Shown piece after piece: positions 1 to 6,891 of a DNA stretch of 8,223 bases. The translations under genes were made by a program, and so were the position numbers. The notes under the pieces are model-generated. The model made no database searches and was not told where the DNA came from. It saw only the letters and a list, made by a program, of their open reading frames with translations. Where the stretch lies: NCBI GenBank assembly GCA_028749105.1, contig JAQUQF010000073.1, positions 1 through 8,223 of the forward strand, read 5' to 3'. The first letter of the stretch is position 1; each line of letters starts with the position of its first letter. Source of the DNA: Acidobacteriota bacterium (GTDB lineage Bacteria > Acidobacteriota > Aminicenantia > UBA2199).

Positions 1-1
1 C

Positions 2-424
2 ATGTACAACTCCTCCATCCTGGCCAAGCTGATCACCAAGGTTATGCACAGCGGCAAGAAAACAATCGCCCAGCACATCGTTTATGGGGCCATGGACACG
101 ATCCAGGAAAAGCTGAAAGAGGACCCGCTGAAGGTGATCACCAAGGCCATCGAGAATGTCCGGCCTCAGGTGGAGACCCGCTCCCGCCGCGTCGGCGGCG
201 CCACCTACCAGGTGCCCATGGAGGTGCGCAAGGAGCGCTCCTACTCGCTGGGCATCCGCTGGCTGGTCGACAACGCCCGCGAGCGCGGCGGCCGTTCCTT
301 CCGCGAGAAGCTGATCGGCGAGATCATGGACGCCTACACCGAGAAGGGCGGGGCGATGAAGAAGCGCGAGACGGTGCACAAGATGGCCGAGTCCAACCGC
401 GCCTTCGCCCATTACCGCTGGTAG
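2..424 (+). CDS. rpsG: 30S ribosomal protein S7, 5'-truncated by window edge
   Basis: S7 is a primary 16S rRNA-binding protein that nucleates assembly of the 30S head and lies near the E site. The readable 140 residues contain the family's conserved core: SRRVGGATYQVP at about residues 61-72, a basic stretch around IRWLVDNARERGG, then KKRETVHKMAE and the terminal AHYRW. The ATG at position 2 is probably not the real start. Aligned by eye with Escherichia coli S7 (start MPRRR), this Met falls near residue 16-17, so about 15 N-terminal residues lie outside the window. Position 1 is the last base of the preceding codon. The stop is TAG at 422-424. The gene sits directly before fusA, as in the str operon (rpsL-rpsG-fusA-tuf). 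Where known, S7 autoregulation acts in the rpsL-rpsG gap, which is not visible here. Codons are typical of the window (GCC, ACC, CGC). Confidence 0.97.
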   Translation: MYNSSILAKLITKVMHSGKKTIAQHIVYGAMDTIQEKLKEDPLKVITKAIENVRPQVETRSRRVGGATYQVPMEVRKERSYSLGIRWLVDNARERGGRSFREKLIGEIMDAYTEKGGAMKKRETVHKMAESNRAFAHYRW

Positions 425-451
425 ACCGGAGCCTCTCCAAGGTGAAATGAA

Positions 452-454
<3 letters not shown>
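425..454 (+). promoter_or_regulatory. fusA ribosome-binding region in a small predicted hairpin
   Basis: The 27-nt gap between rpsG and fusA carries a modest Shine-Dalgarno sequence, AAGGTG (439-444), 7 nt before the fusA ATG at 452. By eye, GGAG (428-431) can pair with CTCC (435-438) around a 3-nt loop. ACC (425-427) can then pair with GGT (441-443) across a 2-nt bulge (A439-A440), covering most of the Shine-Dalgarno. The rpsG stop codon lies immediately upstream, so a ribosome finishing rpsG could melt this structure. That would couple fusA translation to rpsG. The pairing is visible in the sequence; the coupling is inferred. Confidence 0.4.
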
Positions 455-2540
<2,086 letters not shown>

Positions 2541-2542
<2 letters not shown>

Positions 2543-2551
2543 GAGGCAATG

Positions 2552-2554
<3 letters not shown>
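2541..2554 (+). promoter_or_regulatory. tuf ribosome-binding site that decides between two start codons
   Basis: A perfect AGGAGG (2541-2546) overlaps the last two bases of the fusA TAG stop. Two consecutive ATG codons follow, at 2549 and 2552. The first is only 2 nt from the Shine-Dalgarno, too close for normal initiation. The second is 5 nt away and gives the family-typical N terminus MAKEKFDRTK. I therefore place the EF-Tu start at 2552. Overlap with the fusA stop implies translational coupling of fusA and tuf. Confidence 0.8.
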
Positions 2555-3751
<1,197 letters not shown>

Positions 3752-3754
3752 GCC

Positions 3755-3919
3755 ATGGCCAAAAGCGACAAGAGGATCAAGTTCGGGCTGAAATGCTCCG
3801 ACTGCTCCGAGAAGAATTATTCCTCCATGAAGAACAAGCAGAACACGGCCGACAAGCTGAACGCCAATAAATACTGCCCGCGTTGCCGCAAGCATACCCT
3901 GCACAAGGAGGTCAAATAG
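3755..3919 (+). CDS. rpmG: 50S ribosomal protein L33, zinc-binding form
   Basis: L33 is a small 50S protein near the E site. The 54-residue product starts MAKSDKRIKFGLKCSDC and has two CxxC pairs, Cys14/Cys17 and Cys41/Cys44. This is the zinc-ribbon (C+) version; many bacteria also have a cysteine-free form. It is basic and of family-typical length. The ATG at 3755 lies 3 nt after the tuf TAA. I see no convincing Shine-Dalgarno (upstream is TCGAGTAAGCC), so translation probably depends on ribosomes arriving from tuf. The TAG stop at 3917-3919 shares its last two bases with the 5' end of the tRNA-Trp gene. The arrangement rpmG-trnW-secE-nusG is widespread in bacteria, which supports the call. 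Confidence 0.96.
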   Translation: MAKSDKRIKFGLKCSDCSEKNYSSMKNKQNTADKLNANKYCPRCRKHTLHKEVK

Positions 3920-3989
3920 GTCAGTAGCTCAATGGTAGAGCACCGGTCTCCAAAACCGGGGGTTGGGGGTTCGAGTCCCTTCTGACCTG
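3918..3989 (+). tRNA. trnW: tRNA-Trp (anticodon CCA)
   Basis: A complete 72-nt cloverleaf can be folded by hand. The acceptor stem AGGTCAG (3918-3924) pairs perfectly with CTGACCT (3982-3988), and the discriminator is G3989, as in bacterial tRNA-Trp. The D arm is GCTC/GAGC with loop AATGGTA. The anticodon arm is CCGGT/ACCGG with loop CTCCAAA, giving anticodon CCA. The variable region is GGGTT. The T arm is GGGGG/CCCTT with loop TTCGAGT and includes two G-U pairs. No 3' CCA is encoded (the next bases are CATG), so a CCA-adding enzyme must complete it. The core closely resembles E. coli tRNA-Trp. The gene overlaps the rpmG stop codon by 2 nt and leaves only C3990 before the secE ATG. It must therefore be cut from the polycistronic mRNA. 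Confidence 0.97.
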
Positions 3990-3990
3990 C

Positions 3991-4212
3991 ATGGATAACA
4001 TGGAAAAGGAAAAGAATATATTCAAGCGCATCGGCGCCTACCTGCGGGACATCCGCGGCGAGATGAAGAAAGTCACCTGGCCCAGCAAGGATGACATGAT
4101 CAAGACCACCATCGCCGTCATTGTCATCTCGCTGTTCTTCGGCATCTACCTGTTCGGGGTCGATTTCATCTTCTCCCGCATCTTCCAGCGCATCGGAAGT
4201 TTTTTTAACTAA
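3991..4212 (+). CDS. secE: Preprotein translocase subunit SecE
   Basis: SecE is the small clamp subunit of the SecYEG channel in the inner membrane. The 73-residue product is the short, single-span type. An amphipathic N-terminal helix (about residues 9-25) leads into the signature E-x-K-K-V-T-W-P at 24-31. A single hydrophobic membrane span follows at about 39-61. E. coli SecE has three spans, but most bacteria have one. Two starts are possible, ATG 3991 and ATG 4000 (residue 4). Neither has a Shine-Dalgarno, because the sequence before them is the tRNA-Trp 3' half. If the tRNA is cut after its discriminator, the secE message would begin one nucleotide before ATG 3991, effectively leaderless. 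The 3' end of the gene encodes Phe-Phe as TTT TTT, unlike the TTC used elsewhere in it, and forms part of a terminator-like element. Confidence 0.95.
   Translation: MDNMEKEKNIFKRIGAYLRDIRGEMKKVTWPSKDDMIKTTIAVIVISLFFGIYLFGVDFIFSRIFQRIGSFFN
4182..4206 (+). terminator. Terminator-like hairpin with T7 tract inside the secE end
   Basis: CTTCC (4182-4186) is the reverse complement of GGAAG (4195-4199), with an 8-nt loop. The stem is followed at once by seven T residues (4200-4206). A sixth pair (G4188-C4194) is possible with A4187 bulged. The element lies inside secE, ends 3 nt before its stop codon, and precedes nusG. The stem is short for a strong intrinsic terminator, so partial termination or pausing is more likely. 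A ribosome completing secE would cover it. Confidence 0.35.
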
Positions 4213-4227
4213 TAGGAACGCACGTTC

Positions 4228-4752
4228 ATGAACTGGTACATCATCCACGTTTTTTCCGGGGCCGAGGAGTTCGTGGTCAAGGCCCTGAACGAGAAGATCA
4301 ACAAGTATGCCATGCAGGGCCAGATCGAGGAGATCGTCATCCCCAAGGAGAACGTCATCGAGATCCGTGACGGCAAGAAGGTCGTCAGCGAGAAGCGCTC
4401 CTTCCCCGGCTACATCCTGGTGAACATGGAGATGAACGACAAGAACTGGTACTTCGTGCGCAATACGCCCAAGGTGACCGGCTTCGTCGGCGCCGGCAAG
4501 AAGCCCAAGCCGCTGTCGGAAAAAGAAGTGGCCACCATCCTCAAGCACATCGAGACCACCCAGGAAACGCCCAAGCCCAAGTACCACTTCGATGCCGGCG
4601 AAGCGGTGAAGATCATCGACGGCCCCTTCATCAATTTCAACGGCGTGGTCGACGCCGTCAATGAGGAAAAAAGCCAGCTGAAGGTGACCGTGACCATATT
4701 CGGCCGCGCCACCCCGGTGGACCTGAATTACCTGCAAGTTGAGAAAATATAG
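4228..4752 (+). CDS. nusG: Transcription termination/antitermination factor NusG
   Basis: NusG binds RNA polymerase through its N-terminal (NGN) domain. Its C-terminal KOW domain contacts ribosomal protein S10 or Rho, linking transcription to translation or termination. The 174-residue product begins MNWYIIHVFSGAEE, the typical NGN start, with FPGYILV at 59-65 and TPKVTGFVG in the NGN core. The KOW domain runs from about Phe121 (FDAGEAVKI, GPFINFNG) to the C terminus. Length is near the E. coli protein (181). The start at 4228 is supported by TAGGAA (about 4213-4218), 9-10 nt upstream, and by the family N terminus. It follows secE by 15 nt. Its stop overlaps the rplK Shine-Dalgarno, implying coupling. 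No domain is missing and codon use matches its neighbours. Confidence 0.98.
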   Translation: MNWYIIHVFSGAEEFVVKALNEKINKYAMQGQIEEIVIPKENVIEIRDGKKVVSEKRSFPGYILVNMEMNDKNWYFVRNTPKVTGFVGAGKKPKPLSEKEVATILKHIETTQETPKPKYHFDAGEAVKIIDGPFINFNGVVDAVNEEKSQLKVTVTIFGRATPVDLNYLQVEKI

Positions 4753-4763
4753 GAGAAACACCC

Positions 4764-5201
4764 ATGGCAAGCCCAAAAATCAAGGCGGTCGTTAAGACCT
4801 TCCGGCTGCAGCTCCCCGCCGGCAAGGCCACGCCCGCCCCTCCCGTCGGCCCGGCTCTGAGCCAGCACGGCCTGAATATCATGGAGTTCGTCAACCAGTT
4901 CAACAAGATGACCGCGAAGCTGGAAGACGACATGATCATCCCCGTGGACATCAATGTCCACGCCGACAAGACCTTCACCCTCAAGCTGAAGACCCCGCCC
5001 GCCGCCTACTTCCTGAAGAAGGCCGCCGGCGTGCTGAAAGGTTCCGGCGAGCCCAACAAGAACAAGGTGGGCAAGTTGACCCACAAGCAGGTAGAGGACA
5101 TCGCCAGGGCCAAAATGGAGGACCTGAACACCAAGGACCTGCAGCAGGCCATTCGCATCATCGAGGGCTCGGCCCGCAGCATGGGCCTGGAGATAAAATA
5201 A
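4764..5201 (+). CDS. rplK: 50S ribosomal protein L11
   Basis: L11 binds the GTPase-associated region of 23S rRNA at the base of the L7/L12 stalk. In many bacteria it is needed for RelA activation and is the region of thiopeptide binding. The 145-residue product has the family proline-rich N-domain motif PPVGPAL (26-32), followed by NIMEF. A C-terminal RNA-binding domain carries GEPNKNKVGKLT and the terminal ARSMGLEIK. The ATG at 4764 is preceded by AGGAGA (4751-4756), 7 nt upstream, overlapping the nusG stop. The 11-nt nusG-rplK gap is too small for the separate leader in which L1 represses rplKA translation in E. coli. The stop codon shares one base with the rplA ATG (TAATG). Confidence 0.98.
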   Translation: MASPKIKAVVKTFRLQLPAGKATPAPPVGPALSQHGLNIMEFVNQFNKMTAKLEDDMIIPVDINVHADKTFTLKLKTPPAAYFLKKAAGVLKGSGEPNKNKVGKLTHKQVEDIARAKMEDLNTKDLQQAIRIIEGSARSMGLEIK

Positions 5202-5896
5202 TGTCCAAACGCGGAAAAGCATACGTCAAAGCCAAGGAAAAGGTAGAGGAGCGCGCCTACCCCGTCAGTGAGGCCGCCGCCCTGCTCAAGGAAGTCAAGA
5301 CCTCCAAGTTCGACGAATCGGTGGACGTCGCGGTGCGCCTGTCGGTCGACCCCAAGTACCCCGAACAGATGGTGCGCGGCACGGTGGTCCTGCCCTTCGG
5401 AACGGGCAAGGTCAAGCGCGTGCTGGTCATCGCCGCCGGCGAAAAGCAGAAGGAAGCCAGCGAGGCCGGCGCCGATTTCGTGGGCGGCGAGGAGATCGTC
5501 GAGAAGATCCAGAAGGAAAACTGGTTCGAGTACGACGTGGTCATCGCCACCCCCGACATGATGAAGAGCGTCGGCCGCCTCGGCAAGGCGTTGGGCACCA
5601 AGGGCCTGATGCCCAGCCCCAAGGCGGGGACGGTGACCTTCAACGTCAGGGACACCGTGTCCGAGATCAAGAAGGGCCGGGTGGAATTCCGCGTCGACAA
5701 GGCCGGCATCATCCACTCCACCATCGCCAAGACCTCGTTCGAGGCCGCGAAGATCGCCGAGAACGCCAAGACCCTGCTCGGCGCCATCCTCAAGGCGCGG
5801 CCGGCGACCCTCAAGGGCCGGTACGTCAAGAGCGTCTTCATCTCTTCGACCATGAGCCCCTCGATCCGGGTCGACATATCCGAGCTGGAAAGCTAG
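5201..5896 (+). CDS. rplA: 50S ribosomal protein L1
   Basis: L1 binds 23S rRNA helices 76-78 to form the mobile L1 stalk that helps move deacylated tRNA to the E site. In several bacteria it also represses the rplKA mRNA. The 231-residue product is the family's normal length. It starts SKRGKAYVKAKEKVE, has the domain II motif GTKGLMPSPKAG (about 132-143), and ends with the typical SPSIRVDISEL. The A of its start codon is the last base of the rplK stop, so the two genes should be translationally coupled. No clear Shine-Dalgarno is visible just upstream (GCCTGGAGATAAA is weak). The next gene, rplJ, begins 15 nt after the TAG stop. Confidence 0.98.
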   Translation: MSKRGKAYVKAKEKVEERAYPVSEAAALLKEVKTSKFDESVDVAVRLSVDPKYPEQMVRGTVVLPFGTGKVKRVLVIAAGEKQKEASEAGADFVGGEEIVEKIQKENWFEYDVVIATPDMMKSVGRLGKALGTKGLMPSPKAGTVTFNVRDTVSEIKKGRVEFRVDKAGIIHSTIAKTSFEAAKIAENAKTLLGAILKARPATLKGRYVKSVFISSTMSPSIRVDISELES

Positions 5897-5911
5897 GCAC
5901 AGGAGAACACA

Positions 5912-6451
5912 ATGGCAAGCGCTAAGATACTGGAGAAAAAGAAGAAGACGGTGGACGCGCTGGGCGACATCTTCAACAGCAACGGCGTCTATCTCTTCGA
6001 CTACCGCGGGCTGAAGGTTTCCGAAATGGGGAACCTGCGCAACCGCGTCAAGGCCCTGGGGGCCAATGTCAAGGTGGTCAAGAACCGTCTGGCCATCAAG
6101 TACTTCGAGAAGGAAAAAACGGCCGTGGGCCGCGAGCTGTTCAAGGGGCCGCTGGCCCTGGCCTACAGCAACGAAAAGTTCGTGGAGACCGCCAAGGTCC
6201 TGGTGGAGTTCGAGAAGGAGAGCAAGAAGATCAAGATCATCTCGGGCTTCATCGAAAAGAAACTGGTCAGCGACAAGCAGGTCGCCGAAGTGGCCAAGCT
6301 GCCCGGCAAGGAGCAGCTGCTGGCCCAGCTGCTGTTCTCCATCGGCATGCCGCTGCGCCGCTTCGGTTCGGCGCTGTCGTCGCCGCTGACCCACATGTTG
6401 GTGTGTATGAAAAATCTGCAAGATAAAAAAGCCAAAGGAGGGCAACTATAA
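5912..6451 (+). CDS. rplJ: 50S ribosomal protein L10
   Basis: L10 anchors the L7/L12 dimers to the 50S stalk base and contacts L11-bound rRNA. The 179-residue product has the expected N-terminal rRNA-binding domain (NSNGVYLFDYRGLKVSEM, then VKVVKNRLAIK). A long C-terminal helical tail (about 130-179) carries L7/L12 binding sites. The ATG at 5912 has AGGAGA (5901-5906) 5 nt upstream. The E. coli-type L10 leader, with its kink-turn RNA bound by L10-L7/L12, sits in a long rplA-rplJ gap; here that gap is only 15 nt. Any feedback site would have to lie inside rplA or elsewhere. The stop codon overlaps the rplL ATG by one base. The last residues (KKAKGGQL) include codons that form the rplL Shine-Dalgarno. 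Confidence 0.98.
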   Translation: MASAKILEKKKKTVDALGDIFNSNGVYLFDYRGLKVSEMGNLRNRVKALGANVKVVKNRLAIKYFEKEKTAVGRELFKGPLALAYSNEKFVETAKVLVEFEKESKKIKIISGFIEKKLVSDKQVAEVAKLPGKEQLLAQLLFSIGMPLRRFGSALSSPLTHMLVCMKNLQDKKAKGGQL

Positions 6452-6453
6452 TG
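6435..6453 (+). promoter_or_regulatory. Strong rplL ribosome-binding site inside the end of rplJ
   Basis: AAGGAGG (6435-6441) lies 9 nt before the rplL ATG at 6451, within the last codons of rplJ. The start codon shares its A with the rplJ stop (TAATG). It is among the best Shine-Dalgarno matches in the window, matched only by the one before tuf. L7/L12 is made in several copies per ribosome while L10 is single-copy. A strong independent site plus coupling would help raise rplL output. Confidence 0.75.
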
Positions 6454-6840
6454 GCCGAGATCAAAAAGGAAGAATTTTTCAAGCATTTGGATAATCTGAC
6501 GGTCCTGGAACTGGCCGATTATATCAAAGAGTTTGAAAGCCGGTACGGCATCAAGGCGGAAATGGCCGCCGTGGCCGCCAGTGGCGCCGCCCCTGCCGCA
6601 GCCGCCGCAGCTGCCGAAGTGGAGGAGAAGACCGACTTTGAGGTCGTTTTGAAGACCGTGGGCGACAAGAAGATCAATGTGATCAAGGTCGTCCGCGAAG
6701 TGACCGACCTGGGCCTCAAGGAGGCCAAGGACGTCGTGGACAAGGCCCCGGCCTCCGTCAAGAAGGGCGTCTCCAAGGAAGAAGCCGAAACCATCAAGAA
6801 GAAGTTCGCCGAGGTAGGAGCCGAGATCGAGATCAAGTAG
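6451..6840 (+). CDS. rplL: 50S ribosomal protein L7/L12
   Basis: L7/L12 forms the flexible multimeric stalk that recruits translational GTPases such as EF-G and EF-Tu. The 129-residue acidic protein has three expected parts. A helical dimerisation domain spans about residues 5-33 (FFKHLDNLTVLELADYIKEF). An Ala/Pro/Ser hinge covers about 36-56. The globular C-terminal factor-binding domain (about 60-129) contains TDFEVVL, KINVIKVVREVT, GLKEAKDVVDKAP and AEVGAEIEIK. The hinge is encoded by a run of GCC/GCA/GCT codons. This is a normal low-complexity linker rather than a DNA repeat of separate meaning. The stop TAG is at 6838-6840. A 51-nt A/T-rich gap follows before rpoB. Confidence 0.98.
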   Translation: MAEIKKEEFFKHLDNLTVLELADYIKEFESRYGIKAEMAAVAASGAAPAAAAAAAEVEEKTDFEVVLKTVGDKKINVIKVVREVTDLGLKEAKDVVDKAPASVKKGVSKEEAETIKKKFAEVGAEIEIK

Positions 6841-6844
6841 TCGA

Positions 6845-6881
6845 TGATTTTTTTATTGCCTTACTAAAAATAAAAAAATTA
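6845..6881 (+). repeat. A/T-rich inverted repeat between rplL and rpoB
   Basis: The 51-nt gap between rplL and rpoB is very A/T-rich within a GC-rich region. Positions 6845-6857 pair with 6869-6881 to give 13 consecutive pairs: twelve A-T and one G-T wobble at 6846/6880. They enclose an 11-nt loop (6858-6868). The core is TTTTTTTATT against AATAAAAAAA. The right arm ends on the first base of the rpoB Shine-Dalgarno (AAAGGA, 6881-6886). An RNA hairpin here could mark a processing or pausing site that adjusts rpoB relative to the ribosomal genes. E. coli also has processing and attenuation between rplL and rpoB, but in a much longer gap. Function is inferred. Confidence 0.5.
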
Positions 6882-6891
6882 AAGGACAGGT

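Noticed and set aside
5006..6445. 479-codon open frame on the minus strand across rplK, rplA and rplJ
   Set aside because: Same antisense codon-bias effect; no plausible start site or family motif, and the + strand genes are unambiguous.
6576..6618. Short GCC/GCA/GCT tandem repeat in rplL
   Set aside because: It encodes the Ala-rich hinge typical of L7/L12, so no separate repeat element is needed.
6826..6854. Intrinsic terminator after rplL (ATCGA/TCGAT stem followed by T7)
   Set aside because: The stem has only 5 pairs with a 10-nt loop, is separated from the T tract, and competes with the much longer A/T stem at 6845-6881. Not supported as a terminator.
6856..6884. Promoter for rpoB in the A/T gap (TTGCCT as -35)
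   Set aside because: No acceptable -10 hexamer at the right spacing; A/T richness alone is not evidence of a promoter.
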